A stretch of 64,000 nt of DNA from Terriglobales bacterium (GCA_035764005.1 DASTZZ010000019.1:124001-188000), one strand, 5' to 3'; counted from the first letter of the stretch, positions 34,798 to 44,442 are shown. Notes: generated by a model from the letters alone, not told the origin. Numbers and translations: made by a program.

Positions 34798-37227
34798 ATG
34801 GAAGGTCTTATGCAGGATGTCCGTTATGCCATTCGGATGCTGCTCCGCACTCCTGGCCCTACGGCGATTGCTGTGCTCACGCTTGCTTTGGGAATTGGGG
34901 CGACCACCGGAATCTTCAGCCTCGTCGATGCAGTGCTTCTTCGTCCGTTGCCGTATCCCCAGCCTGGCCAGCTGGTGCGTGTGTTCACGGTCTTGCCAAC
35001 CCAGCCCCACTTTCCCATCGCCGTTGCCGACTTCTACGACTTCCGTGAGCGCGCGTCGGTTTTTTCCAGCTCCGCTTTGTACGCCGAGCGCGACCTCGAT
35101 CTCACGCTGAGCGATCGGCCTGAGCATCTTTCGGGAATGGCGGTCACGCATGAATATTTCCGCGTGCTCGGGTATAACCCAATGCTGGGGCGCGACTTTG
35201 AGGAAAAAGAGGAATACAAGAACAACAACCACGTGGTCATCTTGAGCGACCGCTTCTGGCGAACGCACTTCCAGGCCGATCCGAATATCGTTGGAAAAAC
35301 CCTGCAGCTTTCCGGACAACCGTTTACCGTCATCGGCGTCATGCCTGCCGGCGTGCTGCACGTGGGCGGAGATTTTCACTCTCCGGCGCATGGCGACAGC
35401 GTGGATCTCTGGTGGCCGCTTGCGCTGCAACCGCACACGCCCGAGGGGTGTGATCGCGGCTGCCACTACTTGAATATGGTGGCGCGTCTCAAATCGGGAA
35501 TTTCGGTTGCTGCGGCGAGCGCCGCGATGAACGCGGCCGCCGAGCAGCTTCGCCGCGAGCTCCCCGAGTACGATGCCCATACCCTTATCGTTCCACTAAA
35601 AGAAGAGATCGTCGGCCGCGCGCGACTGATGCTGATCATCCTTATGGGAACAGTCGCGTTCCTCCTGTTCATCGCGTGCGTGAACGTAGCCAATCTCGCA
35701 CTCACCCGGGCTACAGCTCGCTACCGCGAGATTGCGATTCGCTCCGTCCTCGGCGCTGCCGCCTGGCGCATCATTCGCCAGCTGCTAACGGAAAGTTTTC
35801 TGCTCGCGTTTCTCGGATGTGCATTTGGACTGATCCTGGCCGAAGGCGGCGTCCGCGCACTGGTAGCTCTCAGCCCGAAGAAAATTCCAAGATTGCAGCT
35901 AGTCCACATCGACACCCAGGTACTGCTGTTTGCCGTGATCATCACCGCTGTAACGGCATTACTGTTCGGCCTGGCGCCCGCTCTTGCCTTGGCCAGAACC
36001 AACCCCAATGCGTCGCTTAAAGACGGGGATCGCACTTCGAGCTCCGGGGGAACTCGCGCTCATCTTCGTTATGCTCTGGTGACCTCGGAAGTAGCTCTCG
36101 CGCTGATACTGCTTACCGGCGCTGGACTGTTGCTGCGCACGTTTGTGAACCTTGAGCATGTGGACGCCGGATTTAATCCTGCCGGCGCCATCACTTTTCA
36201 CATCGATCTTCCTGGGAAGCGCTACCCCGATCAAGCCGACCGCATTCGCTTCTACCAAAACTTGGCCGACCGCCTGCAAACTCTTCCTGGCGTTCAATCG
36301 GTTGGCATCGGCTCCGATATTCCATGGACCGGCTACGACGAAAACAGTTCGTTCGAGATGGCGGGCGTTCCGTCTGATCCGAATCGTTCGCCGGAAGCGA
36401 GATACCATTTCGCCTCGCCCGATTACTTCCGGGCCTTGGAAATTCCGCTGCTGGCCGGACGATTCTTTCAACTCACCGATGCTCCGAAAGCTCCGCCGGT
36501 AGTGATCGTCAACCATGCCCTCGCGCAGAAATTTTTTCCCGGACAGGATGCGGTTGGAAAACGCCTTGATATCTGGGGATCCAAAAACGTCAGCATTGTG
36601 GGAGTTATCGGGGACGTTAAAGACACACCCGACGCATCATCAACCAAGCCGGCCTTCTACTGGCCGGATTGGCAGTTTAACGATGGCGATGAACGGATCG
36701 TGACCCTGCGCGCCACTGGCGATCTGGACTCACTGGCCGCGGAGCTGCCGAAGCAAGTTCTCGCGCTCGACAAGGATCTCCCTATCACCAACATAAAGGC
36801 GCTGGAAGAGGTCGGCGCACATGCAATCTCGAGCGCAAAGTTCAGCCTGATGGTGGTGGGGACCTTTGCGGGTCTGGCGCTTGTACTCGCGGCCATCGGC
36901 ATATTCGGCGTCGTTTCCTATTCGGTAACCCAGCGCACGCATGAGATTGGCATTCGCATGGCTCTCGGCGCCAGCCAGCAAAATGTGCTCGGCATGATCC
37001 TGAAGGAGGGAGCGATCCTGGGTGCCTTTGGAGTGGGCGCAGGCGTGATCGCGGCTTTCGCGCTGACCCGCGTGATGCGCGGCCTTCTTTATCACGTTAG
37101 CGCTTCCGATCCGTGGACGTTCCTGGCGGTTGCGCTCGCCTTGGTGACGATCACGCTCATTGCCTGCTATATACCGGCGCGACGTGCTCTTCACGTCGAG
37201 CCCCTCGTGGCTCTGCGGTACGAGTAA
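34798..37227 (+). CDS. ADOP-type MacB/FtsX permease (acidobacterial duplicated orphan permease)
   Basis: 809 aa from the ATG at 34798, preceded by GGAGG 8 bases upstream. N-terminal helix IAVLTLALGIGATTGIFSL, a periplasmic MacB_PCD-like domain (about 50-260), FtsX helices with ATARYREIAIRSVLGAAAWR, then a second PCD/FtsX copy ending in TQRTHEIGIRMALGASQQN and IPARRALHVEPLVALRYE. The duplicated MacB-PCD/FtsX architecture with no ATPase in the neighbourhood matches the ADOP family. Function unknown; the ATPase must be shared from elsewhere or the permease acts without one. A second member is at 38139, with a DinB gene between. Confidence 0.93.
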   Translation: MEGLMQDVRYAIRMLLRTPGPTAIAVLTLALGIGATTGIFSLVDAVLLRPLPYPQPGQLVRVFTVLPTQPHFPIAVADFYDFRERASVFSSSALYAERDLDLTLSDRPEHLSGMAVTHEYFRVLGYNPMLGRDFEEKEEYKNNNHVVILSDRFWRTHFQADPNIVGKTLQLSGQPFTVIGVMPAGVLHVGGDFHSPAHGDSVDLWWPLALQPHTPEGCDRGCHYLNMVARLKSGISVAAASAAMNAAAEQLRRELPEYDAHTLIVPLKEEIVGRARLMLIILMGTVAFLLFIACVNVANLALTRATARYREIAIRSVLGAAAWRIIRQLLTESFLLAFLGCAFGLILAEGGVRALVALSPKKIPRLQLVHIDTQVLLFAVIITAVTALLFGLAPALALARTNPNASLKDGDRTSSSGGTRAHLRYALVTSEVALALILLTGAGLLLRTFVNLEHVDAGFNPAGAITFHIDLPGKRYPDQADRIRFYQNLADRLQTLPGVQSVGIGSDIPWTGYDENSSFEMAGVPSDPNRSPEARYHFASPDYFRALEIPLLAGRFFQLTDAPKAPPVVIVNHALAQKFFPGQDAVGKRLDIWGSKNVSIVGVIGDVKDTPDASSTKPAFYWPDWQFNDGDERIVTLRATGDLDSLAAELPKQVLALDKDLPITNIKALEEVGAHAISSAKFSLMVVGTFAGLALVLAAIGIFGVVSYSVTQRTHEIGIRMALGASQQNVLGMILKEGAILGAFGVGAGVIAAFALTRVMRGLLYHVSASDPWTFLAVALALVTITLIACYIPARRALHVEPLVALRYE

Positions 37228-37338
37228 GACGCCTCGCTCAAATATTCACGAGCGCCCGCGGAACTATGACACTCGTTGTCATATATGGAGTTTTATCGTC
37301 TCTCTCCATATCGGGGAACTTCCCCGCGGGAGGGATTT

Positions 37339-37878
37339 ATGAACGTCACGGAACACTCTCCGGACATCTTCGCATCGGCAGTGGGTATTAACGACTTGTT
37401 GCTACAAGAGCTCGATGAAGAGGTCAAGAAGACACGCAGGACCTTGGAACGAGTTCCGGCGGACAAGAAAGAGTTTGCGCCGCATGCCAAATCGACTCCC
37501 TTGGGAAGTCTGGCGCCGCATGTCGCCCAGCTTGGCGAGTTCGGTGTTACCGTGTTGACCACGCCAGGACTCGATTTCGGGGCCGGAAGTTGGGTTCCGG
37601 TACAGTTCGAATCAGGAAAGCAACTGGCGCAGATCTTCGATGAAGGTGCGGACAAAGTGCGCCGCGCGCTGCGGTCCGTGCCCGATCAGGCGTGGACTGA
37701 ATCGTGGCAGCTCAGCTTTCAGGGTCAACCAATCTTTCAGGGGTCTCGCTTCCTTGCCTATCGTGCGATGTTTTTGAACCACCTGATTCATCATCGCGCG
37801 CAGCTCGGGGTCTATCTCCGCCTGACGGGAAACGCAGTTCCGGCTACTTATGGACCTTCGGCGGATGAAGCATTGTGA
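37339..37878 (+). CDS. DinB-family protein
   Basis: 179 aa from the ATG at 37339, with GGGAGGG 5-6 bases upstream, which decides this over the longer frame from 37276. The fold text is LLLQELDEEVKKTRRTLERV, SLAPHVAQLGEFG (first His) and MFLNHLIHHRAQLGVYLR (last-helix His pair). This is the DUF1569/DinB family, a metal-binding four-helix fold. Lies between the two ADOP permease genes. Confidence 0.85.
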   Translation: MNVTEHSPDIFASAVGINDLLLQELDEEVKKTRRTLERVPADKKEFAPHAKSTPLGSLAPHVAQLGEFGVTVLTTPGLDFGAGSWVPVQFESGKQLAQIFDEGADKVRRALRSVPDQAWTESWQLSFQGQPIFQGSRFLAYRAMFLNHLIHHRAQLGVYLRLTGNAVPATYGPSADEAL

Positions 37879-38138
37879 GTGCGGACACGCGCGACGAGAT
37901 ATTTAATACCCAAGATGTGCCGGATCGACGCACCTCAAAACCCAACATCTTGGGATCGAAAAATGAAGAACGCGGATTTACTCGGCTTAACTCTTTTGAA
38001 TGACGGATTTTACGAAAAAAGGGAGGGGGAGGGGGCTACTAGCTTGGGTCAGGCGCTGCGGGCCGCGCTCCGCACGGACAGAAATTCTCCATAACCGACT
38101 TGCGTCACGCACGTCAAAACTTCATCCGAGGAGGACGA

Positions 38139-40712
38139 ATGCTGGCGGATTTGCGCGACGCACTACGGCAGTTGCGGAAGGCTCCTGGGTTTACCACGAC
38201 GGCTCTGATCACACTCGCGCTGGGAATTGGCGCGACGACGGCGATCTTTACGCTGGTGCACCAGGTGATGTTGAAGTCGCTGCCGGTCACCAATCCCAGT
38301 GAGTTGTGGAAGATCGGGGACAAAGATCGCTGCTGCAACTGGGGCGGCTATACCCAAGGCGACGAGGGCGACTTTGCCTTGTTCTCGTATGAGGCGTACC
38401 AGCATTTCCGCGCCCACACGCCGGAGTTCGTCGATCTAGCAGCACTGCAGGCTGGTAACGCGCCGCTCGGTGTCCGCAGAGTGGGAGCGCAGGGGCCGGT
38501 GGACACGCGCAATGGCCAGTTTGTCTCGGGCAATTTCTTCCGCACGTTGGGCATACAGCCGTGGATTGGCCGTATGTTCACCGACGAGGACGACAAAGAA
38601 GGCGCTCCGCCCGTCGCGGTGATGAGCTACCGCATATGGCACGACAAGTACGGATCTGATGCTTCGGTCATCGGCGCCGGTTACCAAATAAACGGGCATC
38701 CGTTCACGGTTATTGGCGTAGCTCCGCCGGGATTTTTTGGGGCGAAGCTGGCCGGATGGGGCATGCCGGACATCTGGCTCCCGTTGACGACCGAGATCTT
38801 GCTCGACGGAGACGATGGGCAGAAGCCTCGGCTGAAAACGCCGCAAGCGAACTTCCTGGACTTGCTCGGAAGAGTGCGTCCGGGCGTGAATCCCAAATCG
38901 CTCGAGTCCGAGCTCAGGGTGGAATTCCATAACTGGCTCGGCAGCCACGTTCCCGATATGGAACCAGGCGAGAAGGCCCTCTGGGAGCAGCAGACGCTGC
39001 ATCTGGTGCCCGGCGGCGCTGGAGTAACCGATCTACGGGATCAGTATCAGGACGGACTGAAGCTGCTTCTGATTGCTGCGGGATGTGTGCTGCTTGTCGC
39101 GTGCGGGAATTTGGCGAACCTGATGCTGGCGCGTGGATTGAAGGACCGCGCGCAAACCTCGATTCGGGTTGCCCTGGGCGCGTCGCGAACGCGAGTTATC
39201 CGCAAGTCGTTGGTCGAATGCGTAATGCTTGCGGCGGTCGGCGGAGCGCTGGGAATCGGGGTAGCGTATGCAGGAACAAAGTTGATGCTGCACCTGGCGT
39301 TTGCGAACGGCGGCCGCGAAAACTTCGTGCCCATCAGCGCGAGTCCATCCCTGCCTGTCCTGCTGTTCACGCTGGGCGTTGCCGTCCTCACCGGAATCAT
39401 CTTCGGAATTGCTCCGGCATGGGTGACTTCGCATGCTGATCCAGTTGAGGCACTTCGCGGGGCACAGCGTTCGGTTGGCGGCAGCGGCTCGTGGGCGCAG
39501 AAGTCGCTCGTCATCGCGCAAGGAGCGCTCTCGGTGGTGCTGCTTTCTGCCGCGGCGCTGCTGGGCCAGAGTCTGCGCAACCTGGAGCACCAGAATTTTG
39601 GATTCGAGACGCAAGGCCGGTATATCGCATGGATCGATCCCGGTCTGGGAAATTACAAAGGCGAGCAGATGGAGCCGCTGTATCGGCAAATCAACGATCG
39701 CTTGCGCTCTGTTCCCGGTGTGCGGATGGTGACCGAGGTGCTCTATGCGCCAATGTCGGGCGATAGCTGGAATAACGGCGTACGCATAGAGGGCCGTCCT
39801 GAGCCGCCGCCCAAAGAAGATACCGGCTCGGGATTTGCGCGAGTGATGCCGGATTTCTTCGATACTGTGGGAGCCAAAATTGTCTTGGGGCGTCCGATCA
39901 CGGAAGAGGATACTGCGTCGACTCGGAACGTAGCCGTGATCAACGAGTCTTTTGCTAAGAAATTTTTCAAAGGCCAGAACCCAATCGGACAGCATTTCGG
40001 GCCAGGCAAGATCAAGTATTCGGCAATGTACGAAATCGTTGGTGTCGTGAAGGACATACGCTGGATGACCTGGGGCATGAAAGAACCGGTACGGCCAATG
40101 TACCTGGTTGCGGAGGCCCAATTTGGGAAATGGGACGATCCTGCCTACGAGAGTGGCGAACTCGGGTCACACTTCTTGAACAACATCGTGATTTGGGCGC
40201 CGGGAGATCCGCCGGGCATGGAAGACCGCGTGCGCAAGGCGCTGGCGAGCATAGATCCCAATTTGGTTCTGTATGGCGTCGATCCTTATCAGCAGGTTGT
40301 GAATGGCCAGTTCCAGCAGGAGAAAATGATCGCGACTCTGACCTCGCTCTTCGGTGTGCTGGGTCTGATTCTCGCTTCGGTCGGACTGTACGGTGTGTTG
40401 GCGTACATGGTGGAACAGCGCACCAGCGAGATTGGCCTTCGCATGGCTTTGGGTGCGGATCGCGCGAAGGTCACAACAATGGTGCTCCGCGGCGCATTCA
40501 TGCAGATCGGTATCGGGCTGGCGATTGGCATCCCTGCGGCGATTGGAGCTGGAAGATTGATGACGGCTCAGTTGTACGGTGTTAAGCCTTGGGATCCAAT
40601 CATGCTTGCCCTGGCAATAGTCGTACTCGGCCTGGCCGCACTTCTGGCATCGGCGATACCGGCGCGGCGAGCGGCAGGGGTTGAGCCGATGGTGGCACTG
40701 CGGAACGCTTGA
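38139..40712 (+). CDS. ADOP-type MacB/FtsX permease, second copy
   Basis: 857 aa from the ATG at 38139, with GAGGAGG 5 bases upstream. The layout follows the permease at 34798: MLADLRDALRQLRKAPGF start, a first hydrophobic helix (ALITLALGIGATTAIFTLV), MacB_PCD, FtsX helices (MLARGLKDRAQTSIRVALGA), then the second copy with VEQRTSEIGLRMALGADRA and the closing IPARRAAGVEPMVALRNA. The two proteins clearly differ, so the pair is an old duplication, not a recent copy. No ATPase or PadR regulator next to it. Confidence 0.93.
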   Translation: MLADLRDALRQLRKAPGFTTTALITLALGIGATTAIFTLVHQVMLKSLPVTNPSELWKIGDKDRCCNWGGYTQGDEGDFALFSYEAYQHFRAHTPEFVDLAALQAGNAPLGVRRVGAQGPVDTRNGQFVSGNFFRTLGIQPWIGRMFTDEDDKEGAPPVAVMSYRIWHDKYGSDASVIGAGYQINGHPFTVIGVAPPGFFGAKLAGWGMPDIWLPLTTEILLDGDDGQKPRLKTPQANFLDLLGRVRPGVNPKSLESELRVEFHNWLGSHVPDMEPGEKALWEQQTLHLVPGGAGVTDLRDQYQDGLKLLLIAAGCVLLVACGNLANLMLARGLKDRAQTSIRVALGASRTRVIRKSLVECVMLAAVGGALGIGVAYAGTKLMLHLAFANGGRENFVPISASPSLPVLLFTLGVAVLTGIIFGIAPAWVTSHADPVEALRGAQRSVGGSGSWAQKSLVIAQGALSVVLLSAAALLGQSLRNLEHQNFGFETQGRYIAWIDPGLGNYKGEQMEPLYRQINDRLRSVPGVRMVTEVLYAPMSGDSWNNGVRIEGRPEPPPKEDTGSGFARVMPDFFDTVGAKIVLGRPITEEDTASTRNVAVINESFAKKFFKGQNPIGQHFGPGKIKYSAMYEIVGVVKDIRWMTWGMKEPVRPMYLVAEAQFGKWDDPAYESGELGSHFLNNIVIWAPGDPPGMEDRVRKALASIDPNLVLYGVDPYQQVVNGQFQQEKMIATLTSLFGVLGLILASVGLYGVLAYMVEQRTSEIGLRMALGADRAKVTTMVLRGAFMQIGIGLAIGIPAAIGAGRLMTAQLYGVKPWDPIMLALAIVVLGLAALLASAIPARRAAGVEPMVALRNA

Positions 40713-40751
40713 TCGCGCGTTCGGGCGGTATACCGGTGTTAGACTCTGCAC

Positions 40752-41009
40752 ATGAAGCCGCGAAAATGGCCGGAAGGCTTTCTGTTCATTAAAACGGAGC
40801 TCGAATTGGGTTCTACATTCGCCAAAGCGGCTCTGGGTTCAAAAACGCGCGTGCGAATCATACGCAATACCGCCAACGCGCGGGCAGCTTACGACTCCGC
40901 CAGCAAACATGTGGGTCAGTTGTCACTTAGCAGTGAAAACTCGGGAATTCTGGGAGGCTTGTTCATCCGGCTCCGGCTGCAGCTTCTGCGTCTGGGTGAG
41001 TCGGTATAG
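40752..41009 (+). CDS. Small conserved-looking protein, unknown
   Basis: 85 aa, ATG start (MKPRKWPEGFLFIKTELELG). Intact frame with helical, amphipathic composition (NTANARAAYDSASKHVGQL, GGLFIRLRLQLLRLGESV), so it is probably a real gene. I do not recognise a family. It lies 39 bases after the ADOP permease on the same strand. No signal peptide or membrane helix. Confidence 0.55.
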   Translation: MKPRKWPEGFLFIKTELELGSTFAKAALGSKTRVRIIRNTANARAAYDSASKHVGQLSLSSENSGILGGLFIRLRLQLLRLGESV

Positions 41010-41183
41010 TAACGACCTGCTTCCTTCTCTAGGTTCGCATTGCTATCACGTTCTGATCGGTTGCGCACAGAGAGTTATCTCCTCTGAATTCAGCTGTCAC
41101 CTAGACTACAACTCTGGATTTCAGCTCTGCAGGCGCATCTTTACATGGGTGATTTCTGAGGCACGAGTGCGCTCCAATTTAGA

Positions 41184-41933
41184 GTGCACGAAGAGTCCAA
41201 TCATCGTGACAACCTTATCCTCGCGGCCTTGCCGGCGGAGGAGCGTCAACGTCTGCAGCCGTTTCTCGAAACGGTTCAGCTCGACGTCAAAGCCAACCTC
41301 ATTGAGCCTGGCGAACCGATTCGGAACGTGTACTTTCCCATCGACATGGTTACTTCCACTCTGCAGGAACTTCGCGACGGTTCCAGCGTGGAGGTTGGGC
41401 TGATGGGCGTGGAAGGCGTCGTAGGAATTCAATTCTGGCTGCAACAGGAAACCACGACTACGCGCACTATCGTGCAGGTCGCGGGAACCGCTTGGCAGAT
41501 GAGCTCGCATATGTTCAAACGAGAAGTCATGGACAAGCCTTCGCCGCTGAATAAGCTGGTCGCCTCGTATGTCCATGCGTTTCTTTCGATGACCGGGCAG
41601 ACGGCGGCATGCAATCGCATGCACGAGGTGAGCACGCGGCTGGCGCGCTGGTTGAGTCTCGTGTATGACCGTGTTCAGCGCGACGAGTTCGCGATGAGAC
41701 AGGAGTTTCTGGCCGCGATGCTCGGCGTACACAGGCCGGCGGTGACGATTGCCGCAAAAACTCTGCAGAACGCTGGACTAATCAGCTACCGGCGTGGATA
41801 CATCACCATCAGTGATCCCGTCGCGCTGCGAGAAAGTGCCTGCGAGTGTTACGCGATTATTGAGGCGCAATTTGACCAGATGTTCGGTCGGGAGTGGCGT
41901 GAAAGCACGCAGACGAGCGGAGTGACGGCGTAG
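41184..41933 (+). CDS. Crp/Fnr-family transcription regulator
   Basis: 249 aa, GTG start. An N-terminal cyclic-nucleotide-binding-like beta-roll (residues 20-140) is followed by a C-terminal HTH_Crp domain (EFLAAMLGVHRPAVTIAAKTL near residue 174). It lacks the Fnr N-terminal Cys cluster, and the Crp phosphate-binding segment is not well kept, so the ligand is unknown. No obvious target operator was found nearby. Single gene. Confidence 0.85.
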   Translation: MHEESNHRDNLILAALPAEERQRLQPFLETVQLDVKANLIEPGEPIRNVYFPIDMVTSTLQELRDGSSVEVGLMGVEGVVGIQFWLQQETTTTRTIVQVAGTAWQMSSHMFKREVMDKPSPLNKLVASYVHAFLSMTGQTAACNRMHEVSTRLARWLSLVYDRVQRDEFAMRQEFLAAMLGVHRPAVTIAAKTLQNAGLISYRRGYITISDPVALRESACECYAIIEAQFDQMFGREWRESTQTSGVTA

Positions 41934-42494
41934 CATGGCCGAATGCTCCTGCAATTCGTGTGATGCACGACGCAGGCTCTTCACTTTCTCCTTCACTTTC
42001 TGAATGCGGCCCTTGATATCGATCACTCGTCGCCTCGGCTGCGGAACAGCTTCAGGTTGCTCCGTGCAAAATTCGTGCTCGCGCCACATTCGAGACAGGT
42101 AACGGATGCGCCAGCGCGTCGGAAGGGAACAGATCGGCGAACGGAACACCGTTGCTAACGCAATCGGAAAGGCGGTGTTGATATCCGCATCTTGGACACT
42201 CAAAGCCGCAGTAGTCGAGATTCTGGCTGGTTAAAGATGGCCGAAGTTCGTTCCTGAAAGGCTGGTGATGGGCGCGATGCATGGATTTACATCAACACTA
42301 ATGGCCCAACAGCACTCAAGTCGGTACGCTGCCGTACCTTGGGAAAAAACGAATACTGAAAAGCCTTTGGGCGCGAATCTTGCCGGAAAACGCCTATGAC
42401 CTGCAACCTTGGGTGCTCAGCTCCGGACAGATTCATGGCGAGACCTGCGACAGGGCGCGTGGGCTGAAGAAGCAAGCTCTGTGAAATCGAGGTT
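41934..42494 (-). other. Gap without an intact gene; possible decayed zinc-ribbon gene
   Basis: A reverse-strand frame at 42052-42282 has a zinc-ribbon-like FECPRCGYQHRLSDCVSNG. Another frame, at about 41950-42203, carries a charged, coiled-coil-like stretch (IDIKGRIQKVKEKVKSLR) and overlaps it. This suggests one frameshifted small gene, but I cannot prove it. The rest (42290-42490) shows nothing I recognise. Confidence 0.3.
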
Positions 42495-43424
42495 CTAAGC
42501 CACTCGCGAGTCGCGATCTTTGATGGGCCTGGGCTCGTATTCCACAACATCCCGCAACTGATCCCTTGCGTAAGCTCTCAACACCGCAGGAATGTCATCG
42601 CTAGGCATGCGCAGATACACCATGGCGAGCAACTCCAGATAATCAATGATTGCGCCGGACAGCATGGTCCCGGTAATGCGCACTGAGGCATCATGCGAGT
42701 GCGTTGCCCTCTCACCGATTCCCCGTATGTATTCCAAAATTCCCGGGAGCGCAGTCTCGTTTTCTCCACCATGGAAGTAATAGCTGACGGGGAATTGCGA
42801 CATGCTGTTGCGTAATGTCGTTACTTCTTCGGTGATCGCCAGCAACAACGCAGAAAGTTCGGAACACGGAAAATCGAACACAGATACTGCAGCCCGCTCC
42901 TCCGCCGCGTGCAGTAGTGTCGAACGATGCGCCAGCGAGCGCCGCTGCTCCAAAACGGGATAGACAGAGAGAAGCCAGGAGACGGCTGCCGTAAGCAGTC
43001 CGAATCCGATCACCGCTTGAGCACCCATGAGCAGGCGCATGAGCTTGGAGTTCGAGTTGTAGTCTCCAGCAATTGTGATCAGCGCTCCGAGAGAGACATT
43101 GAACGCATCGAAAAATGTTTTTGGCCGGGAGGGATCCATTCCAGGAACCGCTGCGAAAACATCCAGATTCGCCCAATAGATCAGCGCGAATCCGAAAATG
43201 ATGAGCAGAGCCCACGTGGAAACGATTGCCAGAAAAATGATTGGTCCACCAAGCGTGATCATGTCCCCGCGACGTTTCGCAACCGCGCGAACTCCCCTCC
43301 AGATCCATCGCGATAAGCGGTCGCTCAGCGCTCCACGTCCCGCGGGATGAAACAGCGTGTGGAAAACGTCATGGCACGACGTTCCGATCAGAAGTATGCC
43401 GGCGATAATTCCGAGAATGTGCAT
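42495..43424 (-). CDS. Channel-like membrane protein (annotated-type two-pore potassium channel family), unusual pore
   Basis: 309 aa. A first helix (MHILGIIAGILLIGTS) is followed by SCHDVFHTLFHPAGRG, then helices around residues 58-85 and 135-155 flanking FFDAFNVSLGALITIAGDYN. The last segment sits where the selectivity filter of two-helix ion channels (TVGYG-like) belongs but reads TIAGDYN, so selectivity for K+ is doubtful. A long soluble C-terminal domain (about 165-309) follows. Homologues are usually named potassium channel family; I would leave the function open. Confidence 0.6.
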   Translation of the reverse strand: MHILGIIAGILLIGTSCHDVFHTLFHPAGRGALSDRLSRWIWRGVRAVAKRRGDMITLGGPIIFLAIVSTWALLIIFGFALIYWANLDVFAAVPGMDPSRPKTFFDAFNVSLGALITIAGDYNSNSKLMRLLMGAQAVIGFGLLTAAVSWLLSVYPVLEQRRSLAHRSTLLHAAEERAAVSVFDFPCSELSALLLAITEEVTTLRNSMSQFPVSYYFHGGENETALPGILEYIRGIGERATHSHDASVRITGTMLSGAIIDYLELLAMVYLRMPSDDIPAVLRAYARDQLRDVVEYEPRPIKDRDSRVA

Positions 43425-43506
43425 CTCTCTTCTGCAAAGTGAACTTGGCGCACGAATTGAGATGTTGAATCAGTGAAAGCTGTTCGCCGCCCTGCGCCTC
43501 GAAAAA

Positions 43507-43634
43507 GTCAGTACCGTCCGCGGTAGCGGATGGGTTCATCCGAGTCCTATAGCATTTTTCTCGGAGAATTTCACAGTTGCGGTATCGGGTCCACCGAGAA
43601 AAGCACCCATTCGCTACCCGCGAACGGTACTGAC
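43507..43634. repeat. Palindromic repeat (family A), copy 2
   Basis: The left arm starts GTCAGTACCGTCCGCGGTAG and ends GGATGGGT; the right arm is ACCCATTCGCTACCCGCG...GGTACTGAC. Inside, TTTTCTCGG and CCGAGAAAA form a second nested inverted pair. Same family as 19685-19757. It lies between the channel-like gene and purN. Confidence 0.7.
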
Positions 43635-43653
43635 TAATCTCAGAACGGCTGGC

Positions 43654-44256
43654 TTATTTCTTCACGTATCTACGTCCACGAATCTCATATTCGCCACTCA
43701 GTACCATGCAGATGGCTTGGCTGTAAGCGATGTGCTCTTGCTCGAGAATCCGTGCGGAGAGTGAGTGTTCGTCGTCATCAGGAAGGACGGGAACGGAACG
43801 CTGCAGAATGATGACGCCATGATCGAGGTTCTCGTCTACAAAATGAACCGTACAACCGCTCACCTGGACTCCATATTCCAGCGCCTGTCTTTGCGCATCC
43901 AGGCCCGGAAATGCGGGAAGAAGAGAGGGGTGGATGTTTAAAACCCGATTCGGGAACGCCTCCAGAAAAGTCGGCGAGACGAGCCGCATGTAACCCGCCA
44001 GGCAGACGAGATCGACGCTATGCTCGCGCAGACAAGCTACGATAGCGGCGTCGTGCTCTGCGCGTGATAGACCCTTACTCTGAATTACGTGCGCATTCAG
44101 CCCGCGTTTTTCCGCAGATTCGATACCCGCCACATACGGCTTGTTCGAGATCACAACCCCGATTTCCGTATTGGGAATCCTATCCCTCTCGATGCTGTCC
44201 GCAATCGCCAGAAAGTTGGAGCCGCGTCCGGAGAGAAGGATGCCGAGGCGATTCAT
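43654..44256 (-). CDS. purN: Phosphoribosylglycinamide formyltransferase (folate-dependent)
   Basis: 200 aa. Third step of purine synthesis: transfers a formyl group from 10-formyl-THF to GAR. N-terminal LGILLSGRGSNF binds the phosphate. The catalytic Asn and His are in LNIHPSLLPAFPG and the catalytic Asp in FVDENLDHGVI. Length is normal. It follows purM on the same strand, with a 186-base gap holding a MITE-like repeat at 44271-44434. Confidence 0.96.
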   Translation of the reverse strand: MNRLGILLSGRGSNFLAIADSIERDRIPNTEIGVVISNKPYVAGIESAEKRGLNAHVIQSKGLSRAEHDAAIVACLREHSVDLVCLAGYMRLVSPTFLEAFPNRVLNIHPSLLPAFPGLDAQRQALEYGVQVSGCTVHFVDENLDHGVIILQRSVPVLPDDDEHSLSARILEQEHIAYSQAICMVLSGEYEIRGRRYVKK

Positions 44257-44270
44257 GGGAGAAACAAAAA

Positions 44271-44434
44271 GGCGTTTCGGGTTTCAAGTTTCGAGTTTCG
44301 GCTAAGCCAGTCCGCAACATTCTGTGTGGAGACAGCCACAATTTGCTTTTGGAGTTTGTGCATTCAGAATCTATCAGGACGATGCTGCGCGCAACTGGCT
44401 TTGCCGAAACGTGAAATTCGAAACCCGAAACGCC
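44271..44434. mobile_element. MITE-like element between purM and purN
   Basis: The left end reads GGCGTTTCGGGTTTC... and the right end ...GAAACCCGAAACGCC. The terminal 32 bases are inverted copies (28 of 32 match) and the match continues with CGGCnAAGCCAGT, for about 45 bases per arm. The 164-base element carries no ORF. It separates two genes that are usually adjacent. No clear target duplication could be picked out. Confidence 0.65.
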
Positions 44435-44442
44435 TCTCCTGC

